Assembly: GCA_002368545.1 (NCBI GenBank)
Contig: MTSC01000044.1
Span: 204,034-268,033, forward strand
DNA length: 64,000 bases
Direction: 5' to 3'
From: Ramichloridium luteum
Lineage: Eukaryota > Ascomycota > Dothideomycetes > Mycosphaerellales > Dissoconiaceae
Shown: in pieces, positions 33,650 to 44,832 of the stretch
How positions within the stretch are numbered: the first letter of the stretch is position 1
How the letters are laid out: the number at the start of each line of letters is the position of its first letter
Made by a program: the position numbers and the translations under genes
The notes under the pieces: model-generated
The model's input: only the letters and a program-made list of their open reading frames with translations
The model's database searches: none
What the model was told of the DNA's origin: nothing

Positions 33650-34573
33650 TCATGCTCTTGTCACTTTCAGTCCAAGAGCGCGGCTCAATGCCTCCACTGC
33701 TCTCTCCTCGATGTCGCGATCTGTACCCGTGCGCTTATGCAAAGCGTCCAGCTCAGCCTCATCGTCTGGGGTTTCTGGTCGGAGTTCTCCAGGTAGTTCC
33801 GATTAGAGCTCTCTAGGTTGTTCCAATTGGGGTTCTCCAGGTTGTTCCGATTGGAGCTCTCCAGCCAAAGCTTCGCGGCTTCCTTCTGGCTGAGTATTGA
33901 GGATCTTGTCAGCGTTGATGATCGACCCATACTGATGTAGCAGGCCCTCCCAGTGAGTTCTCACGTGGTTCACCGTTGGTCTCGGGTTTTGGTCCAGGTC
34001 TTTCGTGTTGAGATACTCTGGGAAGGTGGCGATGAATTTTTCCCAGGCATTCAGATGCATATTGCTCTTCCCCAACCCCAACCCCATGTAAATATTTACC
34101 AGTTGAGAAGTCTCTTCAGGCTTGAAGTTCCACTCAGGTGGGTGTTTACTTCTGTCTAGCTCATAGACAGCAGCTTCGAAGCTCCCGTATCGGGTTTTCA
34201 TATAATAAGCGCGGCTCATGACCACCGATCGGGGTACTCCAAGCCGTTCCGCAAGGTCTTCGATATCAGTCCACTTTTTGTACTCGCTAGTGGCAGGGGT
34301 CGACACGATTAGGAAGACTTTAGCGATCTCCAGATTCTGTTTGTCACGCTCCTCATGGGTCGGTTTCTTGGCTCTGGTCTTCTTGGACTTCTGAATGTGC
34401 TCAGTGTGCTGCAAAGGTTGATCCGACGCGTCTAGGCTGCTGAACACTTCAGTTGCTGTAGCTTCATCGGTGTTGATACTTGCTGACAACTCGATGGGGG
34501 CCTCTCTAGGTTCCTCAGCTTCCTCGTTGACGAGAAAATCTAGCGCCATTTTATCGATGTTATGTACATTCAT
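33650..34573 (-). pseudogene. Possible Myb-like protein with in-frame stop in a C-terminal repeat
   Basis: The ATG at 34573 sits in a good context (CCCACCATGA) and opens a 256-residue frame that ends at TAA 33803-33805. Residues 70-110 are charged and Lys-rich. Two helical blocks follow that look like SANT/Myb-type units (KKWTDIEDLAERLGVPRS; WNFKPEETSQLVNIYMG and VNHVRTHWEGLLHQYG); this family call is tentative. The tail is made of 8-residue repeats (GELQSEQP, GEPQLEQP) encoded by a 24-base unit. The terminal TAA occupies the place of CAA in the sister unit. Beyond it the same frame continues for 50 sense codons with protein-like composition (DIEERAVEALSRALGLKV) to TGA 33650-33652. It could be a functional truncated protein or a recent pseudogene. 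Confidence 0.55.
33791..33862. repeat. 24-bp tandem repeat, three copies
   Basis: The units 33791-33814, 33815-33838 and 33839-33862 all begin AGGTWGTTCC. They encode an 8-residue repeat on the minus strand; a partial unit precedes them at 33777-33790. Unit 1 contains the change that makes the stop codon. Confidence 0.85.
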
Positions 34574-35230
34574 GGTGGGCAGGAGCCTGACGAATCGCGC
34601 GTCGTAATTGCAACGATCTCCAGCTGTGTTCACTTAGACGATGAAGGAGTGAACGAGGAGCCAAGAGTTGGGAACGAAGAAGGTTGCTACCTCTGTAGAG
34701 AGACTCACGGGCTCAAGTGTGTCGCATGCCATCCCAGCTACCCGGTCCTCGCCATCCAGATTCCAGAAAAGTGATACTGATTCTTTGTTGCCCCCCAAGT
34801 CAAGTGATGCATGTTGTATCACCGGCGAGCCACGGCATCTATTCGATCGATGCCTCCAGTGGGTGATGATACGATGATGCTACAGAGCGCGCTACAGAGC
34901 GCGAAACATATCGTGCTCTTGGTGACAAGCCATAACCCGGTTTGGATATCTTTGACTTGCTCCTTCAGTGCATTATCATCATAGGTGAAACACGAAGCCT
35001 GAGATCAGTGGGTGATGCGTGGGTGAAGAGCGTCACATGCTCCTCTTCTTTCACCAAGATTCACCATATAACAGAGGCCTTCGCTCACGGAATCGTATTC
35101 CTCCTCAATCCGCCAAAGCGACCTATCACAGACTCTAGCATTCACGTTATTTAAGTACCGCCCACAGAAATGTAAGCCTGGCTCATGATCACAGCTCATC
35201 GTTGAATACAAACTCTGATATGACACAGCA
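34574..35230. other. Intergenic region
   Basis: There is no supported gene. A 12-base direct repeat (GCTACAGAGCGC twice in tandem) occurs near 34879-34904. It serves as promoter region for two divergent genes. Confidence 0.45.
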
Positions 35231-35608
35231 ATGGCATCTCCGGACAAGGAATACGATCGCCTCCTGAGCGAAATGGGCGCCCTGCAGCGTGAAGAACAAA
35301 ACCTTTCGCTACGTGTCCAAGCACTTGATGTCGGAACAGTCGCACGCGACCTCGATCAAATGGCAGCAGTGATCGATTCAGCCGGGCTCGACTATCCGTA
35401 TGTTAAGTGGGGGGAGATCAACGGGGCGAGAGACGAAATGATGGCGCAGCTGGAGGAGCTTAAATTGCGCATCAAGCAGGCGCAGAAGGCACTTGATGCT
35501 AGGGCTGAAACTCACAAGCAGTTGGTCGAGGCTAAGCACGAGATCGAAGCGAAGATCGAGGCCAAGGTCGAGGGTACTGATGGCGAAGTGGCACAGAGGA
35601 AAGATTGA
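35231..35608 (+). CDS. Small coiled-coil protein
   Basis: This is a single exon of 125 residues with ATG context CAGCAATGG. I do not recognise the family. The first 40 residues form a predicted coiled coil (EYDRLLSEMGALQREEQNLS), a short loop YPYVKWGEING follows, and then a second long charged helix (DEMMAQLEELKLRIKQAQ, KHEIEAKIEAKVEG). This helix-loop-helix hairpin recalls small prefoldin-like or kinetochore subunits, but no diagnostic motif is present. There is no signal peptide or membrane segment. The codon use and heptad-like Leu/Ile spacing argue that it is a real gene. Confidence 0.6.
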   Translation: MASPDKEYDRLLSEMGALQREEQNLSLRVQALDVGTVARDLDQMAAVIDSAGLDYPYVKWGEINGARDEMMAQLEELKLRIKQAQKALDARAETHKQLVEAKHEIEAKIEAKVEGTDGEVAQRKD

Positions 35609-36120
35609 GTCGATTGCCGGGGTTCTCATTTCTCGCCATGGAGAGCTTGATGCCTCTCAGCTTATCATTATCGAATATCCGTAATTCGTTCTACCATTGT
35701 CATCTCTGATATCAGGCAGCGAGCGGGAATGTCCAGATTGCAGCTTGAGAATCCGTGCTAGCCAGCTGCTATTCTTTGTGCATGCATATGGCAAGCCTCG
35801 TCGAAAGCCACAGGGTCGCAGAGATAGAACTTGGCCGCTTCATATCCGCAGGAGCCAGCACAGGGGTTCTCATCAAAGAATTCAAGTTGGCCACCCATCG
35901 CACGGTAGCGGTACAGGTTGTATCCGGGTCTCATATTCGAAGCTACACAAATGAGAATTGCTGAATGGCAACGTGTCGATGGGAAATACATGCTGAAGAG
36001 CCCAATAGAACCCGGTATCCGCAATCGACTTTGCTCGTTTTAGTACATGGTTTCTTCTTCACAGTTCCACAACCGTCGCGCAAATCTATGTCAAACATGG
36101 CATGGCCCTGAATTCGCTTC
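35609..36120. other. Intergenic region between convergent genes
   Basis: Nothing is recognisable; only short frames without support. Confidence 0.45.
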
Positions 36121-36693
36121 CTAGTAACCCTCCTTGCCCCACTTGTTGTACTTCTCGTGAAGCTCCTGATGACACGATTAGCTCTACTCATCGCAGTGAT
36201 GTGAAAGCTCTTCACAGAGGCGTGCATGATTCATGCAAGAATCTAGGCTTACCCTCGGCAGGTTCACGTTCGGGATGATGACCTCGTTCAGTGCGCTCGG
36301 GGCGTCCTTCTTTCCCTTGCTGGGGTCTCCGCCAGGGTGGTATTGGTATTTGGCGTCGCTGCCGGTGTGCCACGGCTCGCTGTTGACCGCCTGGAGCACT
36401 CGGCCCTCGCTGTTGTTGGTGGTGGGGTTCTGGCTGAAGTGCCATCCGGCCAGGGCGAAGGCGCCAGTCATGATCGTAAGGAGGACCTGTAAGGTACATC
36501 AGCTCATGCTGCTCGTAGAACAGATATTGTAAAAGCTCACGATAAGCTCAGGATCGCGGCGGGCGCCCTTCTTGAGGACTTCGGTACCTTCCTTTGCACT
36601 CTCTTTGCTGTCGGCGAAAGTGCGTCGGAGCATCGCGGGGCGCGAGACGGGCAGGCGCGAAGCCCGAAGGGCAGTCCTGGCGTACATCGACAT
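36121..36693 (-). CDS. Small mitochondrial single-pass membrane protein
   Basis: The exons are 36541-36693, 36253-36486 and 36121-36165, giving 143 residues; introns of 54 and 87 bases are phase 0. The N-terminus (MSMYARTALRASRLPVSR, then AMLRRTFA) is a textbook mitochondrial presequence with an RR-T-F-A cleavage-like site. One membrane span follows (IVLLTIMTGAFALAGWHF, spliced across intron 1). The C-terminal part is compact and looks strongly conserved: YHPGGDPSKGKKDAPSALN, VIIPNVNLP and, after intron 2, ELHEKYNKWGKEGY. This form resembles fungal accessory inner-membrane proteins, possibly of complex I, but I cannot assign a subunit name with certainty. It is divergent from the palmitoyltransferase gene. 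Confidence 0.82.
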
Positions 36694-37231
36694 TTTGGGG
36701 GGTTGGAGGGGAGAAGATAGACGAGATGCGCTGAACTCGTAATGTTATGTACTCGCTGTAGATATCTTTCAGTGGAAGCTCGGCTGAAGCCAATGGGCAG
36801 CAGGTCGTTTGTGAAGATGCCGATGACGCGGACCGGCCCATCCCGCGTGGTGATCTGAATAACGCGTCCGTGCAACGTCGGCCAGGCTGGGGTACTTTAA
36901 TTACCAGACAACGGTTGCGCGAGCACATCCGCAACATATTGCAGCAGCGTTACAACTTCTGCACAACATCGACCACTGCATTCCCTGCCACGTTCGCCAA
37001 CGGCAGCGTTTCTCTCCTGCAGTGTCCACACGCGATACGATAACTGGACAGGGCATGAAAAAGTTCCGACGAACCCCTTCTTACACCACCACCAGCCATC
37101 GACCTTGAACGGGGCTGTCAGAACTGGTCATTCCACCCAGTCACCGGGTGGTAGCCTCCAGGCTCTGATCGCGCCGCTCGCCGCCGCCACGAGATTCTGT
37201 TGCGCGCGCGCATCGGCGCCAAAAGAGCATC
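36694..37231. promoter_or_regulatory. Divergent promoter region
   Basis: These 538 bases lie between the start codons of the mitochondrial protein and the palmitoyltransferase gene. No TATA box or other motif could be assigned with confidence. Confidence 0.4.
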
Positions 37232-39412
37232 ATGGCTGACAAGACGAACGGGAACGGATATGAAGCCTTTCCGAACTTCCTGGGTTCGGACCCATACCCT
37301 ATACACTCTACAACTCGCCCGATCTCTGCAATCTCCGACGTAACATCCGCATACGAGACCGCTGCCAGTGAGCGAAGTACGACTGCCTCTCCTTCGCTGA
37401 CAGGTCCCGTGGGTGAGACTGGAGAATATTCGTCACGACCATCTACTGCCGTGCAGCACACAGCCGACCCGACGGCGCGCGTGACAGCATCTGCGCAGGG
37501 ACACCAGCAGCGAAGAATACAGGCGCCGTTTGGAAGGCGCGAGGATCCGATGTTCATTCCTGGCTCGCGACCGACATCGTCCCTGGGCAGGAATCACGTC
37601 CCTAGTATCTCAGCTTCGGGCTTCTATCGGCCTATGTCGCCCGCAGCGCTCCAAGCCCAGCGAGCAGGAAATGCATCTCCCACCCCAGCGACGACAAATC
37701 CCTACCCATCAAGAGTCGCAAGTCCGACACCTGAAGCTGCCGAGGAAGGAGACCCGCAGCGGAGGCATAGATACAGCAATGCGTCAGTAAATACCATGCG
37801 AGATGGGCCGCAGAGCAGGGCCGAGGACGTGCCGCCGCTGCCATCTAGCAGAGCTGCCTCAGATTTCGTCTATGCATCGGACCACGACGGACCGGCTAGT
37901 GTCGCGAGTAAGAATAGTACGACTCCTCTGCGATCTATCCGGCCGGATCCGCGCAAGACGAACCTTGCAGCAACCGGCATCGTCTCATCGACACCACCGC
38001 CCAAGTCTCCGATGTCCTTTCGCGCGTCGTTTGGATTGGGCTCACGACGCTCAAGCCGACGCGATCTACCAGATCACAAATTCGGTTCCTCGGGGCATGA
38101 GAAGTTGCCATCGAATCCCGTCAGCCCCGCTGACTTCAGCTCGGCGAAACCTCTACCACTAGCCCCGATATCCAAGGGTGACAAGCATAAGAACTACGAG
38201 TATTTTGCTGGCAACACCATCTTCTTCTCTTCGGGAATGTTCCTCAACACGAAAGCGGCACCACTCAACGTGGTGACGCTCGTTCTCGTCGTTCTCCCTG
38301 CGATTCTCTTCTTCATTGCCAGTGCTCCATGGCTCTGGTACAACGTCTCTCCCGCTTTGCCATTGATCTTTGGCTACTTTTTCTTCCTCACCTTGTCGTC
38401 ATTCCTGCACGCCGCGTTCTCAGATCCCGGTATTCTTCCTCGAAACCTTCACCCTCATCCTCCGAATCCTGAAGAGGAGGACAATCCGCTTGCCATCGGT
38501 CCACCCACAACCGACTGGGTGATGGTCCGAAGCTTCCCTCGCCTTCCCTCGGAGAAGACCAGCCCTTCAGATGCGTCGAACGCCGAGAATGGAGCAACAA
38601 CTGCGATGGAGGTTCCTGTCAAGTTTTGCAAATCTTGCCAGATCTGGCGCCCGCCGCGCTGCCACCACTGTCGCATCTGCGATTTCTGCGTCGAAGGGCA
38701 TGATCACCACTGTGTGTGGCTGAACCAGTGTGTTGGCAAGCGCAACTATCGCTTTTTCTTCGCGTTCGTTGGCTGGTCGGCATTCATGGCGTTGGTGCTG
38801 ATCGCATTTGCGCTGACACACATCGGCGCTTACGCCAACAGCAACGGAATCTCGTTTGGCACTGCGCTCAGTGGACGATGGCAGGAGCGGATGGCTTTCG
38901 CGACCTTTATCTACGCCGTCCTGGCCATGCCCTACCCCGGCAGTCTGTTTGTCTACCACGTGTTCCTCATTAGCCGTGGCGAGACGACGCGTGAATACCT
39001 CAACACCCACAAGTTTGCCGTCAAGGATCGCCACCGACCGTATGCGATGCCTACGATCTGGCAGAACTTGTCTGTTGCGCTCTCTCGCCCACGTGGACCC
39101 AGCTATCTGGAGTTCAAGCGTCAGTACGTGGAGGGTGATGTTCGCCTTGGACACCTGAAGCCTGCATCGGAACGCCAGCGCGAACAAGTCAACGAAAAGG
39201 TGGCTCGCGAATCGCGCGTCAAGGACATGATGAAACGATTCTCCGTCATTGGACATTCGACCAATGGCACCGGCCACGCAACCGGCACGGGAGTAGAAAT
39301 GAAGTCGCTGCCGACTGCACCTCCTCTTCCTCCGCCGAAGAGCCCACAGGCATTTAGTCGCAAGAGCAGCAACCCTGGCTTGAAAGGCTATGTCAACAAT
39401 ACCCCCCGATGA
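37232..39412 (+). CDS. ERF2: DHHC palmitoyltransferase, Erf2-like
   Basis: This is a single exon of 726 residues. A long disordered Ser/Pro/Thr-rich N-terminus (about 310 residues) precedes the enzyme. Two TM segments (about VTLVLVVLPAILFFIAS and LPLIFGYFFFLTLSS) are followed by a DPG motif (SDPGILPRNLHP). The Cys-rich domain is CKSCQIWRPPRCHHC...C, and the catalytic DHHC is at residues 491-494 within HDHHCVWLNQCVGKRNY. Two further TM segments and the TTxE-type motif (GETTREYL) complete the family set. Erf2 with its partner Erf4/Shr5 S-palmitoylates Ras and other proteins at the ER. The Ser-rich N-terminal extension is usual for filamentous fungi. The start ATG is in good context (CATCATGGC). 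Confidence 0.9.
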   Translation: MADKTNGNGYEAFPNFLGSDPYPIHSTTRPISAISDVTSAYETAASERSTTASPSLTGPVGETGEYSSRPSTAVQHTADPTARVTASAQGHQQRRIQAPFGRREDPMFIPGSRPTSSLGRNHVPSISASGFYRPMSPAALQAQRAGNASPTPATTNPYPSRVASPTPEAAEEGDPQRRHRYSNASVNTMRDGPQSRAEDVPPLPSSRAASDFVYASDHDGPASVASKNSTTPLRSIRPDPRKTNLAATGIVSSTPPPKSPMSFRASFGLGSRRSSRRDLPDHKFGSSGHEKLPSNPVSPADFSSAKPLPLAPISKGDKHKNYEYFAGNTIFFSSGMFLNTKAAPLNVVTLVLVVLPAILFFIASAPWLWYNVSPALPLIFGYFFFLTLSSFLHAAFSDPGILPRNLHPHPPNPEEEDNPLAIGPPTTDWVMVRSFPRLPSEKTSPSDASNAENGATTAMEVPVKFCKSCQIWRPPRCHHCRICDFCVEGHDHHCVWLNQCVGKRNYRFFFAFVGWSAFMALVLIAFALTHIGAYANSNGISFGTALSGRWQERMAFATFIYAVLAMPYPGSLFVYHVFLISRGETTREYLNTHKFAVKDRHRPYAMPTIWQNLSVALSRPRGPSYLEFKRQYVEGDVRLGHLKPASERQREQVNEKVARESRVKDMMKRFSVIGHSTNGTGHATGTGVEMKSLPTAPPLPPPKSPQAFSRKSSNPGLKGYVNNTPR

Positions 39413-39838
39413 TGACGATCTTGTAGGACGATTTTTAGCAATGTTTTCCGCTTTGCTTCAATATGTTCTCAACAGGCGAAGGAGTTTGGTTTGTTCGCCC
39501 GGTCTCAATGACAAAGGGCTACGGCCTCTGGCCTTGTACGTTTGTATCATAGCTTATCTGCCTTTTACTTCAAGACACCTTGATAAAAATATCAATTTCC
39601 TCTGCAGGTTTGACAGTCATGACGTGACTCACTGGATTTCATTGTTGATGTTCTTCAACTCGGGCAACCTGCCTGCCCTGAGTCATGAAAACGCACTCTC
39701 AAGCACAGCCCCACCACCCCGCTGAAAGTCGTCCATCGTCACACGATACAGACAAAATTTTGGTAAACATATCATTCGCAGTCGCGCGATCTGTTGCTGA
39801 TTCCAAACACCGATCTAGGATCCAGAACAGTAACAAAC
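39413..39838. other. Intergenic region
   Basis: It contains the promoter of the aspartyl-tRNA synthetase gene. No supported gene is present; the frame 39390-39725 is not convincing. Confidence 0.45.
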
Positions 39839-41595
39839 ATGGCTGACGACGCGAAACCCCTGCCTGAGCGACCAAAGGAGGGCGGCGAGGAGGGCGAGAA
39901 AGGCCCTTCAAAGTCCGCATTGAAGAAGCTGGCAAAGGAAAAGGAAAAGGCTGAGAAGGCGGCGAAGCGCGCTGCCGAGGAGGCTGCACGAAAGAAAGAG
40001 GCTGAAGCGAACGATGTGAGCAGCGCAGACTACGGCGAGCTCCCTCTCGTGCGGACGTCGACAGGCGCACAGCACGCTCGCCTGCTCGATCTGCAAGAGA
40101 AGTACGAGCAATCGGATATTGAAGAGGGCAAGGGCCCTCAGGTCATCTTTCGAGCCACGGTCGAGAATGCTCGGAATCAGAGCGCAAAGCTTTCATTCTT
40201 GGTATTCGGTCAAGGTCCAACGACAATTCAGGCTGTTGTCGCGGCAAGTGACACTCTGAGCCGTCAGATGGTCAAGTAAGTTGAACTCTGAGACGAGAGC
40301 GTGGCATGCTTGCTGACAGACAATCGATCAGGTTCGCCGGAGGCATTCCGACCGAGAGCGAGGTCATCGTTCACGGTATCCTGAACAAGCCGCGCGAGCC
40401 CGTTAAGAGCACAACCATCCAGAACCTCGAAGTGCACGTCACGAAGCTCTACATCCTCTGCAAAGCAGAAGCTCAGCTCCCGCTCCAAGTCGCCGATGCC
40501 GAAGGTCGCATTCCAGCAGAAGGAGAAGAGAACGCCGTTCGGGAAGATGGCAAGCCGATCGTGTCGCTGAACACGCGACTGAACCACAGGACAATCGATC
40601 TGAAGGCGAACCTCAACCACTCGATCTTCAAGATCAAATATGGCGTCCAGAAGCTCTTCACAGAGTTCTTGGACAAGCGAGGTTTCATCACGATCAACAG
40701 CCCGTGCCTGTTGGGAGCGCCCAGTGAGGGTGGATCGAACGTCTTTGAGGTGACATACTTCAACTCCAAGGCCTACCTCGCGCAATCGCCTCAACTCTAT
40801 AAGCAAATGATGATTGCGGCCCGGTTCGAGCGAGTAATGGAGATTGGCCCGATCTTCCGTGCCGAGAACAGCAACACCGCTCGCCATCTTACTGAATTCA
40901 CTGGCCTCGATCTGGAAATGGCATTCGACGAGGACTACCATGAGGTGGTTTCGCTTCTCGAGGAGCTCATGCTTTACATTTTCAACGGACTGCGCACCCA
41001 GTACAAGAAGGAGACTGAGCACGTCCGCAGCGTCTACCAAGTTGAGGAGTTCAAGTTGCCGGAGGCTGGTAAGGTGCCTCGTCTGCGCTTCAGCGAGGGT
41101 ATCAAGATGTTGCGCGATGCTGGTGAGGAGATTGGTGACTTTGACGACCTGAGCACACCTCAAGAGAAGCGTCTCGGCGCGCTCGTCCTTGAGAAGTACG
41201 GCTCCGACTTTTACGTTCTCGACCAATACCCGCTCGCCATCCGACCTTTCTACACCATGCCATCGAGCGAGACGCAGGAGAAGTACGATGCCGCGAACCC
41301 CAATGCCGGCTACTCCAACTCCTACGATTTTTTCATGCGTGGACAGGAGATTATGTCGGGTGCGCAGCGTATTCACAGCGCCACTTACCTCGAGAAGCGC
41401 ATGCGCGAGCACGTCACTCCTGTCGACCCTCAAAGCGATGGTCTACGGGACTACGTCAATGCCTTCAAGTATGGTTGCCCGCCTCATGCCGGCGGTGGTA
41501 TTGGTCTGGAGCGGATAGTCATGCTGTGGCTTGGTCTCCCCAATGTTCGGTTAGCGAGCCTGTTCCCTCGCGACCCGGGCCGACTGATCCCGTAA
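39839..41595 (+). CDS. DPS1: Cytosolic aspartyl-tRNA synthetase
   Basis: The exons are 39839-40275 and 40332-41595, giving 566 residues; the intron (56 bases) is phase 2 and rebuilds a Lys codon. A Lys/Glu/Ala-rich extension of about 60 residues (KSALKKLAKEKEKAEKAAKR) is typical of eukaryotic enzymes and helps tRNA binding. An OB-fold anticodon-binding domain follows. The class II core shows motif 2 (FRAENSNTARHLTEF) and motif 3 (GGGIGLERIVMLWLGL), plus SPQLYKQMMI and FPRDPGRL at the end. The enzyme charges tRNA-Asp with aspartate using ATP. Length and architecture match yeast Dps1. A large antisense ORF over the same exon is a shadow of this highly biased gene. Confidence 0.95.
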
Positions 41596-41756
41596 ATGGA
41601 TGGAAGAGAGATTCGAAAGGAAGTGAGGCACCAGGTAGAGTTCTGTATCTTAGAATCAAAATTCAACTGCCAAGCGGCTCGATCACGGTGACGACCAAGA
41701 GATCTTGGTCATCGAAGTAAAATGCCGATGCCATTATGCCGATATGCCAGTACGTA

Positions 41757-43139
41757 TCAGATGAATATAGACGAGCCTGCTGGCCGCCTTTTGGCCAACT
41801 CTACCCACAGCCAACATGTGCCAATAGCACCAACCATGAGGACTGATCCGCTGAATGTCTGGAGGCCTAGGTAGCTCGTGGTCATAGCTGAACTGCTTGC
41901 TGCAGCTGCTGCAGCTGCGATGGGTGCACCTATCAAGTTTCCAATACTGTTCACCACCTGGGCCATGCCCAACTGCGCGCCAAATACCTTCGGATCTGGG
42001 CATACGCGTGCGAAGACGGTCGGCGGTAATGGGATGAGCGGTCCGCTGAAGAGACCAAACAGTGCGCCGATTGCGTACAAGGAAGACGTGTCTCGTGCAG
42101 CATACCAGGCAAAGCAAATCACTCCACTGGCCGTAACACAAATGATCCATGGAATCATCACTCCGATCCGCGAAGCAGTGTATGCGGCGATCAGACGTCC
42201 AGGTATACTCGTCGCTTGGGAGACGAGCAGAATCTGTAGGGCCAGACTTCGGCTGAGGCCGAGCACGATCTGTGCATAGGACGGGATGAACGCGAACGGG
42301 ACGATATAGCCGCAAAGGATGAAGAACATGCTCAAGGTCCAGGCCCAGAACGGCGCGCTCGTGAGTGCACTGCGGTCGAAGAGCTTGCGAGAAGCTGAGC
42401 CGGTGGACAGATCACCGAGGTTTGTTGCCCGGAAGAGGATCAGCGGGAAGGACAAGCAGAATGATCCGAGCATTGTAAATCCCATCACGCGGATCGTCCA
42501 TGCGAAGCCGAGGCGTGAGATCAATTGCTCGAAGATGAGCGTGTAGATGATTCCGCCCATAGGTGCACCGCACGTCGTGATTCCCATGGCGATAGAGCGA
42601 TGCTTCTCGAATGATCGAGAGACCAGTGCGAGCCCTGGAAGGTACAGCAAGCCATTGCCCAGACCCATCATCACACCCTGCGTAAGCATAAGCTGCCAGT
42701 ACTTGGTGCTGAGGCTCATCAGGAACACGCCCAGCGTTGCCAACATCGCCCCTCCCAGCAGCATGGAACGGAAGTATCCTCGATCGAACAACGGACCGGA
42801 TATGACGCCCGTGAGGATCAATAGAAATGTCGAGATCGTTCCAATCCAGGCAAGGGTCGATGCCGACTGGTTTGGGAGGTAATCTGTCTCATAGTAGGAC
42901 TGAAACGATCCAAAGGCAAAAGTGAATCCCCAAACATTGATGAACACGAAGACGGCGCCGATGATCTGTAACCAGGCGCGAATGCCACCGTCCTTTACAG
43001 GAGCAGGTTTTTCAGCAGCGATGACGTCTGCAGGCCCGATGGGATCGGGCAGGTCGGCGATGCTGTGTATAGATGTTTCCAATTTGCCGGTATCGGCATC
43101 TGACACGGGCCGGGAGACTTGTCCATCTTGAGGTGGCAT
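41757..43139 (-). CDS. MFS monocarboxylate-type transporter
   Basis: This is a single exon of 460 residues with the ATG at 43139. After a 50-residue cytosolic leader comes DGGIRAWLQIIGAVFVFINV, a form of the conserved monocarboxylate-porter motif at TM1. Next is WGFTFAFGSFQSYYETDYLP, also typical of the fungal MCH-like group. Twelve TM segments can be traced, with the usual loop after TM6 (RATNLGDLSTGSASRKLFD). The TM11-12 region contains an unusual Ala/Ser run, encoded by GC-rich triplets near 41890-41925. The family carries monocarboxylates, riboflavin or other small solutes at the plasma membrane; the substrate here cannot be inferred. It is convergent with the aspartyl-tRNA synthetase gene, 161 bases apart. 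Confidence 0.88.
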   Translation of the reverse strand: MPPQDGQVSRPVSDADTGKLETSIHSIADLPDPIGPADVIAAEKPAPVKDGGIRAWLQIIGAVFVFINVWGFTFAFGSFQSYYETDYLPNQSASTLAWIGTISTFLLILTGVISGPLFDRGYFRSMLLGGAMLATLGVFLMSLSTKYWQLMLTQGVMMGLGNGLLYLPGLALVSRSFEKHRSIAMGITTCGAPMGGIIYTLIFEQLISRLGFAWTIRVMGFTMLGSFCLSFPLILFRATNLGDLSTGSASRKLFDRSALTSAPFWAWTLSMFFILCGYIVPFAFIPSYAQIVLGLSRSLALQILLVSQATSIPGRLIAAYTASRIGVMIPWIICVTASGVICFAWYAARDTSSLYAIGALFGLFSGPLIPLPPTVFARVCPDPKVFGAQLGMAQVVNSIGNLIGAPIAAAAAAASSSAMTTSYLGLQTFSGSVLMVGAIGTCWLWVELAKRRPAGSSIFI

Positions 43140-44832
43140 TTCAGGGGTTTTCCCTGGTCGGAATCGCACTGAGCGATGTCATCAAGTACTGCGTTTCGTG
43201 CGGTCACTTCGTTCAAGTAGTTGGGAAAGAGAACCCGCTAGCCAACCGGATAGCAAACAACATGAAGACGGGACAATAATTAATAATCGTAGGTTAGTGG
43301 TGGCGGGTGTGCCGCACATGAAGGTCTTGGTCTTGCGTGCGATCTTCGGGCCGATCTGCGCTTGACTAGCGGCTGTATCGTCGTCTTGCATGAACGTGTG
43401 GGAAAAAAAAGCGAAAACGAGTATCTATTACATTCCATTTGATGCGACTAATGATGAAAGTCGCTAGATGCCGTTAACCGCACATAATGTCTGCGCTATC
43501 GCGGTCGGACCGGAGAGATGTGATGCGGTACTCGGCAAGCACAAGTGGAGGAGATTTCCCAGTCACAACGCCGGAGAAGTGCGTCTAGCTGTAAACTTTC
43601 GATTCGGACGCGGACCGGGCGCGGTTGGTCGGTCGCTCGGCATTCAATCATTCGACAAGTCGGCCCGACGCGCCGACTCGAGAGAGTGATCTGCTTCTTC
43701 CAGCTGTGGGCCTTTGGGGCGAGCTCCAAAATGTACGCGTCAGGCTGTATGCTTCAAGGGCCTGGTCGTAACATCGGCCTTCAGGCCATGGTGCTGCGGG
43801 CTCACTTATCGATTCAAGTCAAGGTGTAAGAAGCATTTGGTCTGGTGAATCATGTGCACATGCCATATGATCTGCTCATGTTCCGCGCCCACAACTTCCC
43901 GTGTGTTGACGTATTGTTGACGATACGCGTCAGCCATGCCAACACGTGAAGTTGCCCTTTCACATCGCAATGAAATCTCTTCTTACTACGAACGCTCTTT
44001 TCATTACTGCTGAGCCTTTGTCCGATGTTTCCATATGGGATCCGTATCGCTTCTGCCTGCCGCGGCTTCCCTCTTCTCGAGGCCGATGCCGAATTCACTC
44101 TCACATGCCACTGGCCTCCAGCCAACTCGAAGTCACGGCATATGCTCTCGAATCTTCCCAATCGACCCAAAATGCACGACACTTCTACTTTATTTCTCAC
44201 CAGTCATCTCTTGTCCGAATCAATGTCTGATCAGCCAACATACGATGCATCGACCCCCCATCAAGCCTCGCCGTGAACACTTTCAACTCGATCAAACCCA
44301 TGCTCGGTTCTCACTTCGGGCTCCTGTCGCTCAAGAAAGAGGTGTATCACGGACATGTTGTAAAGTCTCAAAGCTCTTCGACAGTGTCATCCACTCGCTA
44401 GAAGCAAATCATGTTCATCGGAACGACAAGACTTTGAGAGCATAGGTTCAATGGTTCCTTTCCACGACATTGCACCTCACGACCAAATCGCTTTACTAAT
44501 CGAGGGTACTAGATTTGGCCGAACAACAAACCCGGCATTTGCTACGACCCAGCATGCAATCCACATTTGCACAACGACTAAATCTTTGGATATCGTCTCC
44601 AGCCTACAAATCAATTGACGACTTCGACCTTTGAAGGCAGCGCTGGCCGCGATGTCACTCTTTGCAGCCAAACCCTAACCCTAACAACCAACAATTCTAA
44701 GGCTCATCCTGGGCATTGTGGGACCAGTCGTGAATCATGACATGGTGGTAGGGCAGATGCGATGACATGGAACAACATGAATAACAGGCAGCTGGCTCGT
44801 CCCTCGACCATGATCGATCATATCCACCATCC

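Noticed and set aside
40264..41433. Minus-strand ORF of 389 codons over the aspartyl-tRNA synthetase
   Set aside because: It is a shadow of a highly codon-biased housekeeping gene.
44673..44685. Telomere-like CCCTAACCCTAAC
   Set aside because: Only two units occur, with ordinary sequence on both sides; too short for an interstitial telomere.
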